A stretch of DNA of 64,000 bases from Tanytarsus gracilentus. Lineage: Eukaryota; Arthropoda; Insecta; Diptera; Chironomidae. The stretch lies in contig JAXRKN010000037.1 of the NCBI GenBank assembly GCA_038502055.1, positions 5,984,501 through 6,048,500 of the forward strand. The letters run 5' to 3'. Shown here piece by piece: positions 22,795-33,809 of this stretch; within the stretch, counting starts at the first letter, position 1, and the number at the start of each line of letters is the position of its first letter. The translations under genes and the position numbers were made by a program. Below the pieces are notes generated by a model. The model was not told the DNA's origin and ran no database searches. It worked only from the letters and a program-made list of their open reading frames with translations.

Positions 22795-23556
22795 TTACTT
22801 AAGATATTGATTTTTAAAAAATTTATTCAAGTTCCGTCTCCATGTGAGCTCGAGATGATCACATTCCTTGAGATCGATGATATGTAGTCGAATTGAATCG
22901 TGAAATAAGAATGGCTTTGCATACACTAGAACTTTTTCTTTCAATGGACCTTGTTGGAATTTCTTGTGGAGGTGCTGAAGATTTTTATCAATCATAAGCT
23001 GAAGATTACTAATCGAGTTAAATACAAATTGACTTTCCTCGCTCTCTGATGAATAGAATTGTCCTTGAATGTTTATTCCAGTCTCGCGTCGTCGCTTAAG
23101 TTGATTGACTTCCCTTTTAAAAATTGCCTGATTTTTTGTCACTAACTTCTTGTCATACTCTCTGTAAGTTCCAAGAATCACACCAGTCTCGTCGTCAACA
23201 CTAATCGTGTATATGTCATCACCGTTTTTAGTGAAATGATTTTCGATCACTGCCATTCCGTAAATTATCACTTTACGAAATTGTAAATTAAAAACCTTCC
23301 AATGGCTTTCGTTAATTTTAGCTCTCTTAATGTCTTCAATTGTCAAACAAATGGAATTGAGGACTGTTTGCTTTGGTGCTATCTGAACGGGATTAGTTAT
23401 TTGTCTCAATATTTTTATTCGCTGGATGTTGACAGTTTCAAAAAATCCGGTGTTTAGTTTTCGTTTCTTAACCACTCGCAGCTCATCAGCATTAAGAATG
23501 ATGTTGTTTTGAGAGAGAATATTCTCTATGTCCTCGAGTGAGTAGTTATGCGACAT
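22795..23556 (-). CDS. OB-fold protein, candidate STN1/Verrocchio-like telomere protein
   Basis: A single-exon gene of 253 residues. The central part reads as an OB fold: FRKVIIYGMAVIEN, then a DIYTISVDDETGVILGTY strand pair typical of RPA2/STN1-type folds. The C-terminal part (VYAKPFLFHDSIRLHIIDLK, then a helix with ELTWRRNLNKFF) matches the closing strands and helix of STN1, where the chain ends in a similar L-W/R helix. STN1 belongs to the CST complex, which protects telomere ends. In Drosophila the equivalent is Verrocchio of the terminin complex. The assignment rests on fold pattern only. Another RPA2-like or DNA-binding OB protein is possible. The gene has no intron and lies 225 bp from eIF2-beta, tail to tail. 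Confidence 0.45.
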   Translation of the reverse strand: MSHNYSLEDIENILSQNNIILNADELRVVKKRKLNTGFFETVNIQRIKILRQITNPVQIAPKQTVLNSICLTIEDIKRAKINESHWKVFNLQFRKVIIYGMAVIENHFTKNGDDIYTISVDDETGVILGTYREYDKKLVTKNQAIFKREVNQLKRRRETGINIQGQFYSSESEESQFVFNSISNLQLMIDKNLQHLHKKFQQGPLKEKVLVYAKPFLFHDSIRLHIIDLKECDHLELTWRRNLNKFFKNQYLK

Positions 23557-24367
23557 TATTTCTTTTTTAATCTATTTTTAAAACATTTTGTATAAAAATT
23601 AAAAAATTTTGTTTATTTTTTTTGCTGTTGACAATATTTTGAATTTTTTTAGTACAACCACAAAATCTAAAAATAATCGTTCGAGGTCTAAAGGTGTTCA
23701 CGCATATTCAGATCCAATTAAAAAATGGCGATTTGAGATAAAATTTTAGTCCAATTTAAATTCAGAAATAAGCAGGATCAAGAAGAAGCAAATCAGACAA
23801 AAATACTATAAAAACATAATTTAGTGTCTTGTGAGGGAATAAAGCTTGAAGAAAATAGTGGTAAGTTACTTTTGGACATCGAAAATTGTCGAAAATAAAA
23901 AGTCCAACGAACATTCGAGTGTGTAGCAAATAAGAAAATTGAAAATTTGTCAAAAGCAATTTTGTTCTTAAAGTTTGTGTAATAAAATAAACATTGATGA
24001 TCTAACAATGATAATGAGGAACATCCAGATTAAATGAAATGGAAATAAATCTGTAAAATTGAAAATTAAACAAAGGCAGGCTTGGGATGATGAAAAGGAC
24101 AGCGATATGTTGCTCTCTCTCATTTTATTCTCAAATTAATAAATTTTATTTTACTTTAAATAACTCAATCTCTCTCAATGGTATGTCATAAAAGCTAATA
24201 TTGCACATTAAAAAATTGTTATAAAATCGAACTACTTTACAGAGAAAAGCGGGTTGAGGAAGTCGAGATTCATAAACTTTCCATACTATAACTTAATTTC
24301 CATAATCTTCGACGATCTACTGACTCTATCTCGACTTTCTCACACACACACATTTAGGTGTGAAAAC
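23557..24367. other. Spacer, nothing recognised
   Basis: AT-rich sequence between the divergent start of the OB-fold gene and the 3' end of the secreted-protein gene. Small open frames overlap each other and have no coding signature. A short CA run lies near 24343-24352. Probably promoter plus 3'UTR. Confidence 0.45.
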
Positions 24368-26533
24368 TTAAGCGCTTAACGCAGACTTAATTGATTTTCT
24401 GGTTGTCGTAACTCGACGTGCTATAGACTTAGACGTGCTCTTACTGGTCATCGATTTTGGCGTTGTTGACGGTCTCGTTCGGATATTCGAGCGAATACTT
24501 TTTGCCGTTGTACTTATCACTTGCTTTACAGACGTCACTGATTTTTTAAGATTTTTTCGTGTCCTAACTGTCGATGATGATGAATTTGAAGATGATGTCG
24601 TCGATGATTCAGTCGTTGCCTGACTACTTGAAGTAACCTTAGTCTTAATTCCAAAACGAGAGCGTAAAAGCTTTCCACGCGTCACTGATGAACTTTCCGT
24701 TGTGCTTAAAATCTCAATTAATGGCCTCTTTCCAACATGCTGTCTAACAATCTTTTTCACTTTTGGTAAATTATTTTCAATAACCGCCTTTTTCAGTTCA
24801 TCCATGCTCGAACTTGACATTGTCGTCGACGTATTTCTCATAAGATTTAAAACAGCGATCATATTCTCATCGGTCACTATGGAAGTAGTATTTCCATAAT
24901 CAAACTCAAAATTACTATGATTATTAAATGTTTCAGTCACAGGCGATAATTCAGTGGTGGAAGCGGTCGATGTTGAATATATTTTAGGGACATTATCGTT
25001 GACAATTTCAGTATTATAAGCTTTAGTATTAAATGTTAGCTCAGTTAGCTTAGACAAATTATCAATCATATCCGAGTAATTTGGATCGACATATCCATCG
25101 CTTAAGTTGGTCGTGCCAATGCCACCGCCATCTTTATCATCTGTAACAGCAATGTAATTTAAAGAGGCGCTCGATGTAAAACTAGTTTTTGGCGCAATTG
25201 TTGTTGATGTTGCATCGATGATTGAATATTGAGTGGTGTGTAGTTTGCCACTACTGCCTCGGTTGCCAATATCAACAACTTCTTGTGCAATTGAAGAAGT
25301 TTTTACTTTCTTTTTTAATTTCCGCTTTTTATTCGATCGCGTCGGCTGCTGTTGATTTTGTTGCGGACTATTTACTTCATGGCGCTCCTCATGCACATGC
25401 TGATGATGATGATTTTCTTGTTGCGGAATAACGAGACTCTTTAAACTTCCACGCTGTACTTTATTTCTCAAAGTTGTCACGTCGGGAAATAAGACGGGTC
25501 CTGCATCAGTCATTGAAATGTCATCATCATCATTATTATTATCGGATTCGTTTTCAATTATCGATGACATAACTGCATTATATGGTGATGATGGCAGTTC
25601 TGGTTGAGCAGGTAATTTAGATGTGTGAATATAATATTTAGCTTTACTTAACTTGGGCTTTAAAGTAGTGGCTGTTGTGGTGGTATAAGCTTCCATAATT
25701 ATTTTTGGGGTAACTTTAACTATTTTAGAAGTCTCTGATTTAGGAGATTTTGGAGTTTGCAGAATATAATGAAAACTTGGTGTCTCAACATGCTGAGGCT
25801 TAAAAACTTCCTTAATTTTTAAAGTGCCCACTTTTGGCGCTTCCTTGACAATTTCGGGAAGTTTCTCATAGTACGTTGGAGCTGTAGAAGATTCTTCAAC
25901 GTACGTTGGGTATTCGGGATAGTCTGAAACTTCTTCAAACACTTGCGGAACATGTTTAGGCACATCTTCAACATGTTTTGGTGTTTCGTCAACCAATTTT
26001 TCTTCATAATTATCAATTTGAGGGTATGACTGAGCATAATCGATAAATTGAGGATAATAATTCGAAGGCTTTTTCTTATTGAGAGAATTTTCAGGCTTTT
26101 TAATTGGAGTGTTAATTTTTAATGGCACTTTATCCTGAATTTCCTCTGAAAAAATGGGCTTTACTGGATTTTTTGGAAAAGACTCGGGAGCTGAATGTGA
26201 TTTTGGTTCATAGTTCCACGAAGGAAACGATTCACCCCTAACCATTTGATAAAATTTCTCTCGATCCATGTCTGGCGGCCAATATTCGACTGAAGTGTGA
26301 ATTTTTGAATGATCATCGCCCGATAATCCCAATGCAGCAAGCACTTGTTCAAAAGGCGAAATGCCTTGAAATTTTTTAAAATATTCGTCATTTGTTTTTC
26401 CACCACTAGGTTCTTTAGGTGTTCTCTGATAGTTATAAATTGCACGCTTTATTTTCTCATCATCGCACTCGCCTATTCGACACAGAAATAATGTTATAAG
26501 TAAAATCCACCACGGACTGCGTTCGATTTTCAT
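24368..26533 (-). CDS. Secreted low-complexity protein, function unknown
   Basis: A single-exon ORF of 721 residues. The first 23 residues are a clear signal peptide (MKIERSPWWILLITLFLCRIGEC). The next 80 or so look structured, with FEQVLAALGLSGDDHSK and VEYWPPDMDREKFYQMVRG, and may be a conserved insect module. The rest is a Pro/Glu/Tyr/Lys-rich stretch (110-260), a His/Gln-rich patch followed by a basic cluster (NKKRKLKKKVK, about 400), and a Ser/Thr-rich tail ending in a Lys/Arg/Thr/Ser-rich region. No transmembrane segment or cysteine framework is visible after the signal. It could be an extracellular matrix, cuticle or glycosylated mucin-like protein. I do not recognise the family. A TATA box lies upstream. 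Confidence 0.7.
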   Translation of the reverse strand: MKIERSPWWILLITLFLCRIGECDDEKIKRAIYNYQRTPKEPSGGKTNDEYFKKFQGISPFEQVLAALGLSGDDHSKIHTSVEYWPPDMDREKFYQMVRGESFPSWNYEPKSHSAPESFPKNPVKPIFSEEIQDKVPLKINTPIKKPENSLNKKKPSNYYPQFIDYAQSYPQIDNYEEKLVDETPKHVEDVPKHVPQVFEEVSDYPEYPTYVEESSTAPTYYEKLPEIVKEAPKVGTLKIKEVFKPQHVETPSFHYILQTPKSPKSETSKIVKVTPKIIMEAYTTTTATTLKPKLSKAKYYIHTSKLPAQPELPSSPYNAVMSSIIENESDNNNDDDDISMTDAGPVLFPDVTTLRNKVQRGSLKSLVIPQQENHHHQHVHEERHEVNSPQQNQQQPTRSNKKRKLKKKVKTSSIAQEVVDIGNRGSSGKLHTTQYSIIDATSTTIAPKTSFTSSASLNYIAVTDDKDGGGIGTTNLSDGYVDPNYSDMIDNLSKLTELTFNTKAYNTEIVNDNVPKIYSTSTASTTELSPVTETFNNHSNFEFDYGNTTSIVTDENMIAVLNLMRNTSTTMSSSSMDELKKAVIENNLPKVKKIVRQHVGKRPLIEILSTTESSSVTRGKLLRSRFGIKTKVTSSSQATTESSTTSSSNSSSSTVRTRKNLKKSVTSVKQVISTTAKSIRSNIRTRPSTTPKSMTSKSTSKSIARRVTTTRKSIKSALSA

Positions 26534-27454
26534 TTCTACTCTTTAACTGTCCGATATTAATGAACGATTGAAATCAACTAAACCGCGATAGTCATAAGTG
26601 GACAATATTTATAAATAATCATGTCTTCAATACACTCACTTACGCAATTAACATCATCAAACTCTCCTTCTCATAAAACAATATGCATTCGGCATACATA
26701 TATGCCATGTGCGAGCAAAAATCCATTCCTGTTTGAGCACGAAAGAAATGCGCGATTAAATTTTTCACTCATTCGCTTGCATCTGTAAGAGTACGGTATT
26801 CACGATCGCGCTTAATCAAGTCTAATGTCGTCGATGGTAATGAAAAAGATATAAAAAGAAATGTAGAGGAAGGAAGTGCAACTAGCTATTGCATAATTTT
26901 CTTGATTCGATATCAATTGGCAGAAAAATGCTTTTTTTTCCTTCCATGCGTCAACGAGGTAAAATTAGAGATAAAAAATTTGAAGCCATTTATTTTCACA
27001 AAGCATCGTGCTCTTGATGTTAGAAATTTAATTTTTCAAGAATCAAAATTATATAAAGGATCCTTGTGTCAAAAAATTCAATTTTTTACAGCAATATTTC
27101 TGGGTTTGATAAAAATTTTATGCATATCAGAAAAAAATATTCAAACAGAGCTTTTCAAATTTGAATAAAAAAGCTTTGCGAGTTAAAGAAGGAAATTTAT
27201 GATGAATAAAAAAGTTTTTCATTTATTTCCTAGAAAACTAATCGTTGTGATTTCCACACAGCCTCAATAGCGTGTCAAAACTCGTTCCAATTATTTTTAT
27301 GTTAACAATGTGACTCGTTAAGTTGTTCCGACTTTTTCAGAAATGAATTTTACAGCATTGGCATCAACATTTTTCTTCAAAATTTTCATTTTCTACTTGC
27401 AGAAATCTCGAGATATAATTCGACGAAAAAAAAGTTTATAAATTAAGTTCAATC
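26534..27454. other. Divergent intergenic region
   Basis: Carries the TATA promoter of the secreted-protein gene at one end and the 5'UTR of the RBM12-like gene at the other, with a likely UTR splice acceptor (TACTTGCAG) at 27401-27402. An 88-codon open frame at 26902-27168 has no coding character. Nothing else recognised. Confidence 0.5.
26606..26613 (-). promoter_or_regulatory. TATA box of the secreted-protein gene
   Basis: TATAAATA on the minus strand. An initiator-like TTTAGTTG lies about 30 bp downstream (near 26575-26582), leaving a 5'UTR of roughly 45 bases before the ATG at 26533. Both the spacing and the motifs fit an insect TATA/Inr core promoter. Confidence 0.5.
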
Positions 27455-30400
27455 ATGAACGTCATAATTCGTCTACAAAATCTTCCGTGGTCGGCAAATG
27501 CATCCGATATTCGTCAATTCTTTCGAGGACTTCAAATTCCGGAAGGAGGTGTTCATATTGTTGGCGGCGATGAGGGAGATGCTTTCATAGCTTTCAGGTA
27601 ATTAAAATTGCATAATAACTTATACATTACAGCTTTCGATTGTTGAAAGGGATTTTGACTATTAATTAAGAGTTATTGTGTTAAATATAAATTCATTACA
27701 GAGCATTTTATTTTCTAAAATTTTAATCATTAAATTATTGAAGCTCAACAATTATATTACAGATTTATTGATAAATTACATCACAAATTTTTCATCTCTT
27801 TACAACATTTTCAAAGCATTTTTTATTTCCAATCGATCGCAATGAGCGAAAAAATAAAATAAGCCTCGTTTTTTAATTGTCATTTTCTTCTTTCTCTTCC
27901 TCGTTAATTGAAATTCATAAATAACTACGAATATAAAGCACCGATGAAGATGCGCGTCAAGCCATGTCGATGAATAAAATGAAACTAAAGGAGACACAAG
28001 TCACTCTCTTGTTGTCGTCGCGTGCTGAAATGCAAAAAATCATCGAAAAAGCGCGAGCAGCGTCTGGATTTCATCTAACAAAAGCAGCGCAATCGTCACT
28101 TCCGACGCCCGAAGCCTTTACAAATTCGTTCGTTACGAAGAAAATTCTCGACAATGCTTTGGCTGCACAGCCGATAATTTCGGCCAATTATATGCAAGTT
28201 CAACAGCAGCAGCAGTCAGCTTTACCAAGTAGCTATCAAATTGCTGCAAACGGAATTCCTGGATTGGGTGGAGCTGTCAATGCCAATGCTAACATCCCCG
28301 TTTTCTTTAATCCTCTCGATTATATGAAGCTCGTTAGTCAACAACAACAGCAATCGCAACCTCAGCCAATGAATATTCAAACAAATTCTGATCCAAGATC
28401 ACGCGATCCACGTGGAAATAGAGATCCTCGTGATCAATCGAGATTTAGAAGAAGCCCAGAAATCGACAACCATCGTGAGAGATCAAGAAGTCCTTATTCG
28501 AGCGATGAAAAAAGAGAAAGGCGTCGCAAGACACGATTTAGTTCTCCCGGTAAAAATGCTGCGCCCACTGTCAATACAACGAGCTCTATCCCTCCTCATT
28601 TGGCTTTGATTCAACAGCAGCAACAGCTCATGCAACAGCAACATCAACAAGTCGCTTATTCTACGAATCAACAGCTTCTCACGCAACAAAGACAACCTCA
28701 GGCGCCTCTCGCTGCGTTCACAACAAATCAAGCTCAACTTCCCGTTGTCAATAAGCCAAACTTGCCAACCAACGGCATTTGGGATATTCCACCAGCTTTG
28801 AATTTGAATTCGTACACGAGCTTTAACGGAAATGTGAATCAAGTTCAGCCGACACGCAATTATCAAACTGTCAACGAGTCAAATAACTATCAAACATCAT
28901 CGTCTTACTCATCGTCATCGTCTTATTCAAATAATTCATCTTCTATTGGCACATGCGTTAAAATATCAAACGTCGATAAGGACACCACTTATGGAGATAT
29001 TCGAAAATTCTTTGGTGGCTTATCGATTGGTAACAATGACATCAAGTTCATCACTGACGGTTCTGGCAACCCTACAGGACTTGCTTTAATTCGATTTGTA
29101 ACATCCGACTCCAAAAAGCAAGCACTCACAAAGAATGGATGGCAACTTAAGTCGACTCAAATTATGATCACACCAATTACCGAAGAAGATTTTTCCTCGG
29201 GACTCGAAAGTGCCATTAAGTCTCGATTTGAGAAGAGAACTTATGATGATCCCAAAAAAAGTCGCCTGAGGGATAGAGAAAGGAGTGATAGTCGAGAGAA
29301 AGATAGAGATAGAACTTATGGCAGAGATGCATACCGTCAAAATGACAGAGGTTTCGGCAATAAAGATAATCGAAGAGACAACTTTAACAATCGAGGTTCT
29401 TATGGCGGAAATAATTATCGTAACAATAATTACAGACGCGAGGACGATCGCAAGGACTTCAACAAGTGAGCTTAATTTTATATGAAAATATATTTATTTA
29501 AAATTTTTATTTTTAATTTAGCACCCGAGATCGCAACAGTCAAAATGATAATCAAGATGAGCAAAAATCACCAAAGATTGAATATACACCAGATGAAAAC
29601 TTTCAATTTCTCATCATTGACGATATTCCGCGAGCAAATGAGACAGAAATTTTCGAAGCATTTCCCACCACCGTTAGTCTCACGATTGACCGCTATACTG
29701 CGCATTGTAAATTTAATTCGCATGAGGATGCAAAGGCAGTGCTTGAAAATAGATTTTCGCACTTCATCAAAGAAAAGAGGGTCTTTATTGAGAAAGGTTC
29801 CGAGGCGCAGTTCTATGATTTGGCCAAGAAGTATGGAAAACGTGATAATCCATCATCGAATGACACGAATGAAAATGGCGATGAAAATTCTTCTCAGTCA
29901 AATGAAGATAATCTCGCCTCTCGTGATCCTCGACAACGATCCAGTCAAACACAAAATGGTGACAGCTACCGAAACAATTTGAAGACTGACTGCATAATTA
30001 TCAAACGAATGAATAGGAATTCGACAATTGAGGATGTTGAGAGCTTCTTTTCCGATGTGAACATTCAAAGGAATCAAATTCGAATTCATATACTTCTCGA
30101 TAAGCGTGGACAGCCTTCGGGCGATTGTTTTGTGGAGTTTCAATTTGAGAATGATGTCGAACGTGCACTGACAAAGAATAATATGTACATTGGACAAAAT
30201 CGTGTTGAAGTTCTGCCAATACCGCGTGAACAGGTTAATGCCGTTCTCAATTCTTTTGGCACTGGAAATGACGCAAGTGGCCCTGGAAACGATGAAAGAA
30301 CACAACAAAACTTTAACCAGCAGCAACGACGAGACTGGGGACCACCACCGGACTTTGGCCTACCCAATTGTGTCGTAATGCTTAGTAATTTGTCCTATCG

Positions 30401-30602
30401 AGCATCTATCGAAGAAATACTTGAAGCATTCCATGAGTTTGATGTCAAACCTGATCAAGTAATTCGACGTTTCAATGACAATGGTCAACCTACTGGCATG
30501 GCATGCATCAATTTTAAGACACCTGAGGACGCTTCAAGGGCTTGCGATCAATATAATAAAACGCTCGTCGCCAACAGACCAATTTGGCTAAGGAGGGCTT
30601 AG
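27455..30602 (+). CDS. RBM12: RBM12-like RNA-binding protein (five RRMs)
   Basis: Three exons (27455-27597, 27939-29465, 29522-30602) encode 916 residues. RRM1 is at the extreme N terminus (MNVIIRLQNLPWSANASDIR, then GGVHIVGG and AFIAF) and is nearly diagnostic for RBM12/RBM12B. A Gln-rich linker and an RD/RS-rich stretch (DPRSRDPRGNRDPRDQ) follow. RRM2 lies at about 385-460, and a basic Arg/Asp/Asn/Gly-rich region comes next. RRM3 (about 583-660), RRM4 (about 712-790) and RRM5 (about 839-916) complete the five-RRM layout of the family. The protein ends with the last RRM strand. It is presumably a nuclear RNA-binding protein; its target RNAs cannot be read from sequence. RRM1 is split by the first intron. 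Confidence 0.9.
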
Positions 30603-30787
30603 GATATGAGCTTACAATTGTAGATATTTTTTAGATGATAATTTTATTATAACTCACGAGTGTATTGAGAAATATCGAGGAATAAAAATTTTCTTGCTGA
30701 ATTCTTTAAATTTTTATGTATTTTAGATCGTTTAAGTTAAATCATAGGAAACAATTCAGCTTGATCGTGTGCAGTGTTTAATTTAAG

Positions 30788-31528
30788 CTATTTATCCTTC
30801 TTTTCGCTGGTCAATGAATTATAGAGGCGCTTGAGTTCGGTTGAGATTAAATCCTGAACAATAAATCCATCGACATCTACGAAATTGGCGCACGACTTTG
30901 TGGTTGAGACTTCACGAACATTTTTCGAGTCCTTGACACTTAATGTAAGAGTATATTTGTCATCATACTTCTTCATGTCTGAACTTGCTGTCCATTTTCT
31001 GATTGTCGTTCCATTGCTATCGCTTTGATTTGCGACCGCAAAAATTCCCTTCTCAATGTAAGTCGTGTAGAGCGTCAAAATACCCATCAGAATGAAGTAG
31101 GATGTTACGCAGATAATTAAAACTGGCCTAAAATAGTTATTAAAGATAAAATCATTCAATTAAAAATAAAGATTTCTTACTTGGAAGTTGGAAATGTATA
31201 AAGATAATCGTATCCAAGAGCAAACAAGGCGATGGCTACCGCTAAGAAGCAAATGAACAGTCGGCCGTCAATGATAGCAAAATGTTCACGGCAATTAGGT
31301 CTCTCCATCAGGGCATTCTTAAAGCCGTCGTCTATGGCGTGCTTAACTTGAGAGCTATCCCATTTGTTGATTTGAACTGCCTACGAATAGTTTTTGATTA
31401 TTAGGCCACATCATCGAATGTATTTTAGCCATTTTCATTAAAGAAAACGATCTTTATTAAACCGCATTCAATTTTAACTATCTCACCTCCTGTCCATCTT
31501 CATTCTTTTCACCTTTTTTCTGTGACAT
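30788..31528 (-). CDS. Spase25: Signal peptidase complex subunit 2 (SPC25)
   Basis: Three exons (31487-31528, 31181-31380, 30788-31127) encode 193 residues. A polar N terminus (MSQKKGEKNEDGQEAVQINKW) is followed by two membrane helices, FICFLAVAIALFALGYDYLY and PVLIICVTSYFILMGILTLY, and by a cytosolic C-terminal domain. This is the two-helix hairpin of SPCS2, a non-catalytic subunit of the ER signal peptidase complex that lies close to the translocon. The length is that of the family. The gene is divergent from the F-box gene, and its 3' end is close to that of RBM12. Confidence 0.93.
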
Positions 31529-31900
31529 TTTAAGCAATTATTAGATATTTAAATAAACTCAAAAAATCAACTCAATCGACTATGTGTTGATAAGTTCTAA
31601 AGTTGTACTAAAACTTTTTCACATATTTAAATTTCAAAAAGACGTTAAAGAGTCGAATTGCTTCTTTTTCTCTTAAATACAACCTGAACGGAAATTGATT
31701 GATGAAAATTAATTTGAAAACTAATAAGCACAGGTGAGTTTATTGTTTAAATGTTGTAAACAGTTAAATAAAGCTTTCCTACAACAGAAAATATTAAGAT
31801 TTCGTAATCCAGCTTAAGAAAATGCATAAAAAACTTTAATTATAAAAAATATATTTTTTTCTATAAATTATTAAATTTATTTACAGATTACCTTTAAAAA
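31529..31900. promoter_or_regulatory. Shared promoter region, SPCS2 / F-box gene
   Basis: The two start codons are 372 bp apart and point away from each other. On the + strand a likely 5'UTR exon ends at 31733 (CAG|GTGAGT), and an acceptor (TTTACAG) precedes the F-box start codon, so the F-box gene has a UTR intron of about 150 bp. No TATA box seen. Confidence 0.45.
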
Positions 31901-33809
31901 ATGTCTCAAATAAAAGGTTTAACCGATCTCCCAACTGAGCTGCTGCTCCAAATTTTTGATTATGTGGATTCCAAGGAGATTTGTAGTTTGCTGGGAACAT
32001 GCACAAAATTCAAATACATTATCGACGATACTGAACAATTAATTAATAAGCTTACTATCTACGTGCAATTTCCTAAGAGAATTGAGTCGTTTGCCGCTAC
32101 AATGAAAAAGTCAACAACACCATACCGAAATATCAAGATCACTCGTTCGAACAAACTTCAAAGCGATCAATTTAAGCCAGATGAGGTCTTTGCAAGCATT
32201 TCTCCAACAATCAGAAATCTCACAATTAACTGGCATGGATATCATTTAGCTTTGAACGATGCACTGAGAGCTAAAATCAACGAGGCTAATATTGAACCTG
32301 AAGTTGGGATCCGATTGAGTTTCAATCGTAATCGTGAACTTGACAGACAAAACGCTGCTCTCGATATACACCATGCTGACTTTGATGTAAACGACTTTAT
32401 TTTTGAAATACCAATTTTTGGTGGAGATTATAATAGAGAAACTAACCAATCGAGTCAAGAGAGAGCTGTAACTATCGTTGGCATCCGTAGAGAAGTCAAA
32501 AGCGCATTTTCTCAAGAATTGATCAACATTCTCAGAGCTTTTCCTGCCGTTTCTACATTGCAACTTTCAAACATTTCAAGCATGGACATACCGGAAAACT
32601 TGGAACCATTACAAAACTTGTCAAGTGTTCGCGAACTTTTGATTAAGCAATGCGATTTAAATGTTCGCTCGAAGATACTAAAGTCGTGCGTCAATTTGGT
32701 AAAGTTGGAAAATTTATATCCCTTTAACAACTTTGTGCTTGCAAGCCAGCGTGATGGGTTTGAGATTTTCCTTGTCAGCCTTGAGAAATTAAAAGAGCTT
32801 TCGCTAGAAGATGTTAAAAAATTTTTCCACGACACTCATCCAGAAGCCAAATTCAAGCTCCACACTCTCAAGCTAAAAAATGTTTTCTTTACTGATCAAA
32901 AAGCAGCTGAAAAGTTTTTCAAATCTCAAGATCAACTCGTGACTGTTGAGATGCAAATTCAGAACGAATACACTCCTCGTTATCTTCAAGATATGAATCC
33001 TTCATTTCACTATGCAAACATTCTTAAAATTTGTAAGTAATTTTTTTTTTATTTTAAACAATTAAAAACTAAGAATTTCCTTTAAAGTGTTCGAAAACAA
33101 CAAATTGCTACAAAACGTCAAGCTGCATAAAGTTCAATATCATATCGAAAACTGCGATTTTCTCAAAAACGTCATCAGTCCGAGTGTTCGATCCTTCAGC
33201 TATCATACGACTGGAGAAGATAACGATAATTTGTTGTTCAAGACATTGACTCGCAATTTTCCAAATTTAGAGCGAATTGAGTTCAATTCTGATGGGGGAA
33301 ATGAAGCCGATAGCTGCACAGCTTTCAGTGAATATCGAGCTTTCCGGCGAGGTCGCTCTCTAACCATCATCAACTCGTCTGTTAATGATTTACAGAATGT
33401 ATTTGTTAATAATTTGGAGTTCTTTGAGTGTTCACCGGGCAGTGCTGGGGGCTTCATCGATGATAGTTTCGGGATGTTTTTTCATCGTCATCGCGGCATT
33501 AAGAAATTGGTCATCGGAACAAAGACACGCTCATCACTTTATTTCTTCGTTTCTTTCAACTTGTGCGAGCTAATTGTCAACTTTTTAAGTGAATTGGAGT
33601 CCATAACAATCTTTAATTTTGGTGAAATCAATAAGAGCGTCAAGTTGTTATGCACATTGCCTAAGCTGCGATCATTAGTCGTCGCCAAGACTCAATACGA
33701 GCAATTTACAAAGAAGACTAAAGATGAGTGTGAGAAACGCAAATTAAAGTTGACACCAGTTGTAATTGAAACACCGCCACCGCCGATGAATGATTTACTT
33801 TCAGAATAG
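31901..33809 (+). CDS. F-box protein with leucine-rich C-terminal region
   Basis: Two exons (31901-33032, 33088-33809) encode 617 residues. The F-box is at residues 6-42 (LTDLPTELLLQIFDYVDSKEICSLLGTCTKFKYI) and would bind Skp1 in an SCF ubiquitin ligase. The remainder shows irregular leucine-rich repeats (for example VSTLQLSNISSMDIPENL and LVKLENLYPFN), the usual substrate-binding part of FBXL proteins. No ortholog is recognised; such F-box/LRR genes expand and diverge quickly in mosquitoes and midges. The C terminus ends in a Pro-rich tail, and the last coding segment is less regular than the first. Confidence 0.75.

Noticed and set aside
26902..27168. An 88-codon open frame upstream of RBM12
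   Set aside because: No recognisable domain and AT-driven composition. It is likely fortuitous and lies in the promoter region between divergent genes.
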